Origin: Christensenellaceae bacterium
GTDB lineage: Bacteria; Bacillota; Clostridia; Christensenellales; Aristaeellaceae
Length of the DNA: 48,129 nt
Direction of reading: 5' to 3'
Assembly (NCBI GenBank): GCA_022510815.1
Contig: JAFLST010000023.1
Coordinates: 1 to 48,129 of the forward strand
Position numbers and translations under genes: made by a program. Shown here piece by piece: positions 41,938-48,129 of this stretch (positions are counted from its first letter, which is position 1; each line of letters starts with the position of its first letter). Under the pieces are notes generated by a model. That model was not told the origin of the DNA. It did not search any database and saw nothing but the letters and a program-made list of their open reading frames with translations.

Positions 41938-41968
41938 AGTCCGGTACGCAAGGAGGAACAGGCAAATT

Positions 41969-43738
41969 ATGAAGGAATTGAGGTTTGCGGGACGCTATGT
42001 GAAGCGGTACATCGTGTACTATGTGCTGGGCATTCTGGCGCTGTTCACGGTGGACGCGGTCAACGTTTATGTTCCCGAGCTGACGGGCAGGATCACCGAC
42101 GGTCTGGAGCAGCACGCGCTGGATGTGGGCGGCGTGATGCGCTATGTATGGATGCTGGTGCTCATTGGCGCGGTGATCGCTGTGGGACGCTTCGGCTGGC
42201 GCTATTTCCTGTTCGGCGCGGCGCGTTCCATCGAGAAGGAAATGCGCAACGACATGTTCGGTCACCTGACCACGCTGTCGATGCGCTACTACAACGAGCA
42301 CAAGACCGGCGACCTGATGGCTCACTTCACCAACGACCTGATGATCGTGCGGCAGCTCTTGGGCATGACGGTCATCACGGCCTTTGACGCGTCGGTGATG
42401 CTGGTGCTGGTGCTGGCGCGGATGATGACCTATGTCAGCTTCCGGCTCACGGTGGTGGCGGTCATCCCGCTGATGCTCATCATGTTCGGCGACTACTTCT
42501 ACGGCAAGATGATGCACAAGCGCTTCCTGGCGAAGCAGGCAGCCTTTTCCGAGCTGACCGATCAGGTGCAGGAGACCATCTCGGGCATCCGGGTCATCAA
42601 GGCCTTCGTGCAGGAGCACAAGGAGCTGGCGGCCTTCGCGCTGGTGAACCTGAAGGCCAAGGAGAAAAACCTCGGCGTGGTGCGGCTGCAGGCGCTGGTG
42701 ATGCCGCTGATGGACCTTGTCATTGGCGCGAGCAGCCTGATCACCCTGCTTTACGGCGGCTATCTGGCGGTGGTCGGGGAGATCACGCTGGGCCAGTTCG
42801 TGGCCTTCAACAGCTATGTGGGCATGCTGGTGTGGCCCATGATGGCCGTGGGCGAGGCGATCACTTCGATCTCGCAGGGCATGGCCTCGCTGGGGCGCAT
42901 CCACAAGATCTTTCAGGAGGAGCCGGACATTGTCGATGTGGCGAAGGATCGCTCCGTCACGGAGCTCAAGGGTGAGATTGACCTGAAGGGCCTGACCTTT
43001 GCCTATCCGTCCCAGCCTGACGCCAACGTGCTGGAGGATATCAATCTGCATGTGGCCGAGGGCGAAACGCTGGCCATCCTCGGCCGCACGGGCAGCGGCA
43101 AGACGACCCTGCCCAGCCTGCTGCTGCGGCTCTACGACGCGCCGGAGGGCTCCATCCTCATCGACGGCAAGCCCATCAAGGACATCCCGCTGGATGTGCT
43201 GCGCAAGGGCATCGCCTATGTGCCGCAGGATAACTTCCTGTTCTCCGACACCCTTCAGAACAACATCGCCTTCGGCTCTGAGGATAAGTCCCTCGAGTCG
43301 GTGGTCAAGGCCACGGAGCTGGCACGGATTCATGACAATATCGTCGAGTTCCCCGAGCAGTATCAGACGGTGGTGGGCGAGCGCGGCGTGACCCTGTCCG
43401 GCGGTCAGAAGCAGCGCTCCTCCATCGCCCGGGCGCTGATGAAGGACGCGCCCATCCTCATCCTCGATGACGCGCTCTCCGCCGTGGATACCGACACCGA
43501 GCGGGAAATCCTCATCAATCTCAAGGCGAACCGCAAGGGCCGCACCACGCTCATCATCGCTCACCGCATCTCCACCATTCAGGACGCGGATCACATTCTT
43601 GTGCTGGATGAGGGCAGGGTGGCGGAATACGGCACCCATGAGGAGCTGCTGGCCATGAACGGCCTCTATCGCGGCATTTACGACAAGCAGCAGCTCGAGA
43701 AGCAGCTCCACGAGGAAGGAGGCCGCGCCGATGCTTAA
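41969..43738 (+). CDS. ABC exporter half-transporter, degenerate-site subunit
   Basis: A 589-residue fusion of a six-helix exporter membrane domain (about 1-310) and a nucleotide-binding domain (about 335-575). The latter has Walker A LGRTGSGKTT, signature LSGGQKQRSSIARAL and H-loop IIAHRIST. Walker B is ILILDDALSAVD: the catalytic Glu after the Walker B Asp is replaced by Asp. That is the hallmark of the inactive-site partner in heterodimeric exporters such as BmrC, LmrC and TM287. The next gene supplies the active partner. The exported substrate is unknown and may be a drug, peptide or lipid. It overlaps the next gene by 8 bases. Confidence 0.94.
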   Translation: MKELRFAGRYVKRYIVYYVLGILALFTVDAVNVYVPELTGRITDGLEQHALDVGGVMRYVWMLVLIGAVIAVGRFGWRYFLFGAARSIEKEMRNDMFGHLTTLSMRYYNEHKTGDLMAHFTNDLMIVRQLLGMTVITAFDASVMLVLVLARMMTYVSFRLTVVAVIPLMLIMFGDYFYGKMMHKRFLAKQAAFSELTDQVQETISGIRVIKAFVQEHKELAAFALVNLKAKEKNLGVVRLQALVMPLMDLVIGASSLITLLYGGYLAVVGEITLGQFVAFNSYVGMLVWPMMAVGEAITSISQGMASLGRIHKIFQEEPDIVDVAKDRSVTELKGEIDLKGLTFAYPSQPDANVLEDINLHVAEGETLAILGRTGSGKTTLPSLLLRLYDAPEGSILIDGKPIKDIPLDVLRKGIAYVPQDNFLFSDTLQNNIAFGSEDKSLESVVKATELARIHDNIVEFPEQYQTVVGERGVTLSGGQKQRSSIARALMKDAPILILDDALSAVDTDTEREILINLKANRKGRTTLIIAHRISTIQDADHILVLDEGRVAEYGTHEELLAMNGLYRGIYDKQQLEKQLHEEGGRADA

Positions 43739-45587
43739 GCAGAATCCGAAGCAGAAGGTCTCCATCCGCGGCGACCGCTCCAAGGACCGCAAGGAGCTGA
43801 TCAGCGAGGAGATCGCTGACGTCCGTTACGAGGGCAACGCGTTCCTCCGGCTGATGACCTACATCAAGCCCTACTGGAAGACGCTGGTGCTCTGCTTTAT
43901 CCTCGTGATGGCGCTGACCGGGCTGGAGCTCTACCGCCCCATCCTCATCGGCGACGCCATCGACCAGTACATCACCGGCGATTACGGCCCCGGCGAGATG
44001 GTGGCGGAGCGCTGGGCGGGCATCCTGCGGGCCGCTGGACTCTATATCCTCGTGCTGGGCGCGACCTTCGTGTGCAACCGCTTCCAATACCTGATGATTC
44101 AGGAGACCGGTCAGAAGATCGTCTACACCATGCGCGAGCAGCTCCTCAAGCATGTGCAGTCCCTGACGATGCGCTTCTTCGACATCACGCCTGTGGGCAA
44201 GATCGTCACCCGCATCGCCAATGACACCGAGGCCATCAACGACCTCTATGCCAACACGCTGGTACGCCTGTTCCGCAACAGCATCAAGGTCATCGGTCTG
44301 GCGGCGGTCATGTTCTCGCTGGACGTGAAGATGGCGCTCCTGAGCCTCGTGATGGTGCCGGTGATTCTCGTGCTGACCATCGTGTTCCGCAAGTTGTCCC
44401 GGCTGGCCTATCAGCTCACCAAGACCCGCGTGACGGCGCTGAACACCTTCCTGTCCGAGCACATCTCCGGCATGAAGGTCATCCAGATTTTCAACCGCGA
44501 GCAGGAGAAGCATGAGGAGTTTTGCGACAAGAGCGAATCCCTCTATCAGGCCGGCTACCGGGAGATGATGATCTTCGCGATCTTCCGCCCGAGCATCTAC
44601 TTCTCCTCCATTGTTGCGCTGGCCATCATTCTGGGCGGCGGCGGCACGTCGGTCATCGGCGGCGGCATCTCCATCGGCACGCTGTACATCTTCATCCAAT
44701 ATATCCAGAATCTGTTTACCCCCATTCAGGAGCTGGCGGAGCAGTTCTCCACGCTGCAGTCCGCCATTGCCTCCGCGGAGAAGATTTTCACCCTGCTGGA
44801 CACCAAGCCCCTCATCAGCGAGGACGAGAACCCTGTGATTCTCCCCGAGGTCAAGGGCCGCATCGAGTTCGATCACGTCTGGTTCGCCTACGAGGGTGAG
44901 AACTATGTGCTGAAGGACGTGTCCTTCACCATCGAGCCGGGGCAGAAGGTGGCCTTCGTCGGCGCGACGGGCGCGGGCAAGTCCTCCATCCTGAACCTCA
45001 TCGGCCGGTACTACGACATCCAGAAGGGCGAAATCCGCGTCGACGGCGTGGATATCAGGAAGCTCTCCCGCGAGCAGATTCGCTCCGCCATCGGTCAGGT
45101 GCAGCAGGACGTGTTCATCTTCACCGGCGACATTCGCTCGAACATCCGCCTGCGGGACGAGAGCATCACGGACGAGGCCATCAAGGCCGCGGCGGAGCAC
45201 ACCAACGCCAGCCGGTTCATCGAGCGCTTGCCCTGCGGCTACGCGGAGCATGTTTCCGAGCGCGGCGCGACCTTCTCCGCCGGACAGCGGCAGCTCCTGT
45301 CCTTCGCCCGTACGCTGGCCTACGACCCGACCATCCTGATCCTTGACGAGGCCACCGCCAACATCGACACCGAGACCGAGCAGTGGATTCAGGAGGCCCT
45401 CGAGCGGCTGATGGCAGGCCGCACGACCATCATGGTCGCCCACCGGCTGTCCACCATCCAGCACGCCGACCGCATCATTGTCATGCATCACGGCCGCATC
45501 CGCGAGTCCGGCACCCATCAGGAGCTGCTGGAGCAGAACGGCATCTACAAGAAGCTTTACCAGCTCCAGCTTGCCTCCGAGCACTGA
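43731..45587 (+). CDS. ABC exporter half-transporter, catalytic subunit
   Basis: A 618-residue partner of the previous gene. A soluble, basic N-terminus of about 40 residues is followed by the membrane domain (40-350) and the nucleotide-binding domain (about 375-615). Walker A is VGATGAGKSS. Walker B with the catalytic Glu is ILILDEATANID, and the H-loop is MVAHRLST. Its signature motif reads FSAGQRQLLSFARTL, a departure from LSGGQ, which complements the canonical LSGGQ in the partner. Together they form one good and one degenerate ATP site. An 8-base overlap with the upstream gene supports equimolar synthesis. A terminator follows. Confidence 0.95.
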   Translation: MLKQNPKQKVSIRGDRSKDRKELISEEIADVRYEGNAFLRLMTYIKPYWKTLVLCFILVMALTGLELYRPILIGDAIDQYITGDYGPGEMVAERWAGILRAAGLYILVLGATFVCNRFQYLMIQETGQKIVYTMREQLLKHVQSLTMRFFDITPVGKIVTRIANDTEAINDLYANTLVRLFRNSIKVIGLAAVMFSLDVKMALLSLVMVPVILVLTIVFRKLSRLAYQLTKTRVTALNTFLSEHISGMKVIQIFNREQEKHEEFCDKSESLYQAGYREMMIFAIFRPSIYFSSIVALAIILGGGGTSVIGGGISIGTLYIFIQYIQNLFTPIQELAEQFSTLQSAIASAEKIFTLLDTKPLISEDENPVILPEVKGRIEFDHVWFAYEGENYVLKDVSFTIEPGQKVAFVGATGAGKSSILNLIGRYYDIQKGEIRVDGVDIRKLSREQIRSAIGQVQQDVFIFTGDIRSNIRLRDESITDEAIKAAAEHTNASRFIERLPCGYAEHVSERGATFSAGQRQLLSFARTLAYDPTILILDEATANIDTETEQWIQEALERLMAGRTTIMVAHRLSTIQHADRIIVMHHGRIRESGTHQELLEQNGIYKKLYQLQLASEH

Positions 45588-45600
45588 GCGGCATAACAAG

Positions 45601-45630
45601 ACCGGCACAGAATATGCTGTGCCGGTTTTG
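45601..45630 (+). terminator. Terminator after the ABC exporter operon
   Basis: ACCGGCACAG (45601-45610) pairs with CTGTGCCGGT (45617-45626), followed by TTT. Confidence 0.8.
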
Positions 45631-45697
45631 CGCATTTTGTCAAGACAAGGGGCTGCGAGGCATGGTATGCTGAACCCGGAAAGCGAGGTGAACAGCG

Positions 45698-46495
45698 GTG
45701 GAGAGGCTCCGGGTACTGACGGAGGCGCTGGGCTTCATCGAGCGGCGGGTCTGCGGCGAGGTGACGCCCGAGGAGGTGGCGGCCCATGTGGGCTACAGCC
45801 TGTCCGCGATGCAGAAGATGTTCCGGCATGCCCTGCACATGGGGCTGGCGGATTATATCACCAGACGACGCATCACGCTGGCGGCCAGCGATCTGCTGAC
45901 GACGGAGGATACCGTGCTGGAGATCGCTCTGCGGTACGGGTACGGCTCTCATGAGGGCTTCATCCGGGCATTCCGGCGCATCTGGGGCGAGACCCCGTCC
46001 CATTTCCGGCAGCATCGGGGCTTTGCGGATATCTATCCGCCGCTGGAACTCCTCGCCAAGGATGAAGGAGGCATGACCATGACGAGACAGTTTGACTCGG
46101 CGGCGCTCTATGACGCGATGAAGGAGCGGAACGGCACCTGGGCTGTGGCCTTTGACACCGTAAAGCTCTCGGTCATCAACAGGGATCATGGCCGCGCGGC
46201 GGGCGATCTGGTGATCGCCGAGTGCGTTCGGCGCATTGACGAAGCCCGGGAGGAAGGCATGGTGTTCTTTCGCATCGGCGGGGATGAGTTCATCCTGCTC
46301 ACCGGGGAAACGGACGCGGCGGCGGCCCAGCGTCTTGCGGATCAGGTAACGGCCCACAACGATGAAGCGATTGAATGCGGCGGCGTGAAGGTGGCTGTGG
46401 CCATGCGCGCGGCGCTGATGCTGCTGGATACCCAGATACCCAACAAGGAGATGCTCGACGAGCTGATTGATAAGGTTCGTTGGCCGGAGAGATAA
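45698..46495 (+). CDS. AraC-type DNA-binding domain fused to a GGDEF domain
   Basis: A 265-residue two-domain protein. Residues 1-108 are an AraC/XylS-type pair of helix-turn-helix motifs: VTPEEVAAHVGYSLSAMQKMFRHALHMGLADYI and TVLEIALRYGYGSHEGFIRAFRRIWGETPSHFR. Residues 147-260 look like a GGDEF diguanylate cyclase domain. AFDTVKLSVINRDHGRAAGDLVI carries the Asp, Asn and GD landmarks, and RIGGDEFIL holds the signature (194-198). The inhibitory RxxD site normally placed five residues before GGDEF is absent. It could be a transcription factor that makes or senses cyclic di-GMP, but activity is not proven. The start is a GTG with GAGGTGA upstream. It is monocistronic. Confidence 0.87.
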   Translation: MERLRVLTEALGFIERRVCGEVTPEEVAAHVGYSLSAMQKMFRHALHMGLADYITRRRITLAASDLLTTEDTVLEIALRYGYGSHEGFIRAFRRIWGETPSHFRQHRGFADIYPPLELLAKDEGGMTMTRQFDSAALYDAMKERNGTWAVAFDTVKLSVINRDHGRAAGDLVIAECVRRIDEAREEGMVFFRIGGDEFILLTGETDAAAAQRLADQVTAHNDEAIECGGVKVAVAMRAALMLLDTQIPNKEMLDELIDKVRWPER

Positions 46496-46496
46496 A

Positions 46497-46526
46497 AAAA
46501 GGACAGGCATGTTGCCTGTCCCTTTT
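46497..46526. terminator. Bidirectional terminator between the AraC-GGDEF and DUF3784 genes
   Basis: GGACAGGCA (46501-46509) pairs with TGCCTGTCC (46513-46521), with A-rich and T-rich flanks on the two sides. Confidence 0.82.
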
Positions 46527-46854
46527 ACAGCTTGTATTTAGCGTAGGCTCTGCGGGCGTCCCAGTGGAAGCACCGGAACTGGAGGAAAAGCCAGATGGCG
46601 TAGGCTGCGACGGCAAAGAGACCGGAGAGCAGCAGGGAACCGATCGCTCCGGCGAGCATGGCGGCTGCTGAGAGGAGATAGCAGTCGCGGTTGTCCCGGG
46701 CGATCCGCGTCCGATCGTAGGCAAGCTGCTCCTGCGCGGGCAGCTCATTGAACCCGGCAAGCAGCCCGGCGGCACGCTCCTTCATGCAGGCAAAGAGCAG
46801 CGCAAGCCCCGCAAAGACAGGAACCAGCGCGATGCACATCCAGAATCCGAACAT
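46525..46854 (-). CDS. DUF3784 family membrane protein
   Basis: A 109-residue protein with three hydrophobic segments (about 3-25, 61-78 and 80-95). The soluble loop between the first and second reads KERAAGLLAGFNELPAQEQLAYDRTRIARDN, the typical DUF3784 pattern of a GxN plus an acidic-basic stretch. The function of the family is unknown. The ATG at 46854 has GAGGTGA 5 bases upstream, and the earlier in-frame GTG is less likely. It is monocistronic, and its stop codon touches the bidirectional terminator that it shares with the AraC-GGDEF gene. It diverges from the serS T-box unit. Confidence 0.85.
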   Translation of the reverse strand: MFGFWMCIALVPVFAGLALLFACMKERAAGLLAGFNELPAQEQLAYDRTRIARDNRDCYLLSAAAMLAGAIGSLLLSGLFAVAAYAIWLFLQFRCFHWDARRAYAKYKL

Positions 46855-46872
46855 GGCACTCACCTCGCTGCC

Positions 46873-46901
46873 ATGATAGCATGGTGACGTTGGGCGATCA
46901 A
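46873..46901 (-). promoter_or_regulatory. Candidate promoter of the DUF3784 gene
   Basis: Minus strand: -35 TTGATC (46896-46901), 17-base spacer, -10 TATCAT (46873-46878). Confidence 0.6.
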
Positions 46902-46954
46902 GCCATGCTGCTCCAAAGCCGCGAATTCCAGCCTGAATGCAGCAAAAAAAGCGC

Positions 46955-46983
46955 TTGCAAAACCCGGCGACTTGGCTTATAAT
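46955..46983 (+). promoter_or_regulatory. Candidate promoter of serS
   Basis: -35 TTGCAA (46955-46960), 17-base spacer, -10 TATAAT (46978-46983). Confidence 0.8.
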
Positions 46984-46989
46984 AGACCC

Positions 46990-47216
46990 TGTTCATAGCC
47001 CGGTTGACGGGGAACGGTCACGCGAAGGTCTTCAAGAGAGCTGCCGGAGGGTGCAAGGCAGCGGCGGACGCGGGACGCTCCATCCCCGGAGGGCGCAGGC
47101 GAGGAGTCTGCGGGGCGCGCCCCTTACCGCGCGGAGAGAGGTCGGTTCATTGGAACCGGCAAACTGGGTGGCAACGCGAGCTTCTCGTCCCGGATGCAGG
47201 GGCGAGGAGCCTTTTT
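46990..47216 (+). promoter_or_regulatory. T-box leader of serS
   Basis: A full T-box. The stem I segment AGAGAGCTGCCGGAGGGTG starts near 47036 and closes with GGCAGC. The T-box motif AACTGGGTGGCAACGCG is at 47162-47178, followed by a 12-base terminator stem (47180-47191 with 47199-47210) and TTTTT. A TCC triplet followed by A at 47079-47082 is a candidate Ser specifier, but the fold was not computed. Confidence 0.92.
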
Positions 47217-47245
47217 ATTGCCAGACATTGCAGGAGGGATTTTCC

Positions 47246-48129
47246 ATGCTGGACATCAATCTGGTCAGAACCAACCCGGAGATCGTCAAGGAAAACATCA
47301 AGAAGAAGTTTCAGGATCAGAAGTTAGCGCTGGTGGACGAGGTCATCGAGCTCGACAAGCAGTACCGCGCGGCGATTCAGAAGGCGGACGGCCTGCGCAA
47401 CCAGCGCAAGACCATCTCCAAGCAGATCGGCGGCCTGATGGCGAAGGGCCAGAAGGAGGAGGCCGAGGCCCTCAAGGCGCAGGTGAACGCTATGGCGGAC
47501 GAGCTGGCTGCCACCGAGAAGCAGGAGGAAGAGCTGCAGGCGGAGGTCCGCAAGCGCATGCTGGTCATCCCGAACATCATCGACCCGCAGGTGCCCATCG
47601 GCAAGGATGACAGCGAGAACGTCGAGGTGGAGCGCTTCGGCGAGCCGGTGGTGCCGGAGTGGGAGGTGCCCTACCATGTGGATATCATGGAGCGCCTGAG
47701 CGGCATCGACCTCGACAGCGCCCGCAAGACCTCCGGCAACGGCTTCTATTACCTGATGGGCGACATCGCCCGGCTGCATTCGGCGATCCTGTCCTATGCC
47801 CGGGACTTCATGATCGACCGGGGCTTCACCTACTGCATCCCGCCGTACATGATCCACGGCGACGTGGTGACGGGCGTCATGTCCTTCGCGGAGATGGAGA
47901 ACATGATGTACAAGATCGAGGGCGAGGATCTGTACCTGATCGGCACGTCGGAGCACTCGATGATCGGCAAGTTCATCGACACCATCCTCGACGAAAGCGC
48001 GCTGCCCCAGACCCTGACCAGCTATTCCCCCTGCTTCCGCAAGGAGGTGGGCGCTCACGGCATCGAGGAGCGCGGCGTGTACCGCATCCACCAGTTTGAG
48101 AAGCAGGAGATGATCGTGGTCTGCAAGCC
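47246..48129 (+). CDS. serS: Seryl-tRNA synthetase, partial (runs off the right edge)
   Basis: The first 294 residues of SerRS, which charges tRNA-Ser. The N-terminal arm is the long antiparallel coiled coil (about 25-100) that binds the long variable arm of tRNA-Ser. Class II motifs begin with motif 1, RLSGIDLDSARKTSGNGFYYL, and continue through YSPCFRKEVGAHGIEERGVYRIHQFEKQEM, which is motif 2. The C-terminal third with motif 3 lies beyond the window. AGGAGGG precedes the ATG by 7 bases. The gene is under a T-box leader and should be induced when serine charging falls. Confidence 0.97.
   Translation, partial: MLDINLVRTNPEIVKENIKKKFQDQKLALVDEVIELDKQYRAAIQKADGLRNQRKTISKQIGGLMAKGQKEEAEALKAQVNAMADELAATEKQEEELQAEVRKRMLVIPNIIDPQVPIGKDDSENVEVERFGEPVVPEWEVPYHVDIMERLSGIDLDSARKTSGNGFYYLMGDIARLHSAILSYARDFMIDRGFTYCIPPYMIHGDVVTGVMSFAEMENMMYKIEGEDLYLIGTSEHSMIGKFIDTILDESALPQTLTSYSPCFRKEVGAHGIEERGVYRIHQFEKQEMIVVCK

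Noticed and set aside
1-48129. CRISPR array, tRNA or rRNA genes, prophage or integrase genes
   Set aside because: No regularly spaced repeats, no tRNA-like cloverleaf with a TTCGA arm and no integrase, transposase or phage structural motifs were seen by eye. A covariance-model scan would settle the tRNA question.

Overview
The window looks like chromosome of a GC-rich, spore-forming member of the Bacillota, most likely class Clostridia. The evidence is T-box leaders before proS and serS, a TPP riboswitch before thiT, Bacillus-type PurR, the Gram-positive ylm/sepF/divIVA division cluster, alpha/beta-type small acid-soluble spore proteins, a YhcN/YlaJ-type sporulation lipoprotein and a compact ProRS without the bacterial editing insertion. 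I cannot name a genus. No rRNA, tRNA, CRISPR array, transposase, integrase or prophage gene was seen.

Layout: (1) 1-1617, T-box and proS. (2) 1687-5864, a small glycan-degradation locus: a leftward GH43 enzyme diverges from a GH43-GH35 operon, and a frameshifted GH30 remnant follows. (3) 6042-10533, an HPr-like protein without the active histidine, a DUF4364 protein, purR, an ECF sigma factor translationally coupled to a tiny membrane protein, lepB and an RNase Z. (4) about 10550-11700, an AT-rich acetyltransferase gene plus a hairpin-rich non-coding tail, unlike the host in composition and probably imported. (5) 11720-14269 (minus), a membrane protein/phosphoesterase/inositol-phosphatase operon. 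(6) 14332-19382 (minus), uvrB and a large nuclease-helicase-exonuclease fusion. (7) 19521-25493 (minus), the division cluster divIVA, ylmH, yggT, sepF, yggS and a HlyD-like protein, headed by an anti-sigma/sigma pair. (8) 25521-28302 (minus), a TSUP permease, aspartate kinase and an acetyltransferase. (9) 28352-32662 (minus), a PIG-L deacetylase, comFC and recD2. (10) 32772-33773 (minus), thiT under a TPP riboswitch. (11) 33841-36467, a YfbR-like nucleotidase, a TIM-barrel protein and an LCP protein. (12) 36555-37970 (minus), spore genes. (13) 38142-41806, three M15 peptidase paralogues, an FNT channel and a DUF985 cupin. (14) 41969-45587, a heterodimeric ABC exporter. (15) 45698-48129, an AraC-GGDEF fusion, a DUF3784 protein and T-box-controlled serS, which runs off the right edge.

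The items I find most worth a second look are: the domain order of the helicase at 16473-19382 (PD-(D/E)xK nuclease, XPD-type helicase, C-terminal DEDDh exonuclease); the M15 triplet whose middle copy has lost two zinc ligands; the AraC-GGDEF fusion; and a pair of divergent glycosidase promoters that appear to share one palindromic -35 hexamer. No wholly new multi-gene system is evident. Most of the window is core chromosome with unusual individual proteins. All promoter, terminator and start-site calls come from reading the sequence by eye.
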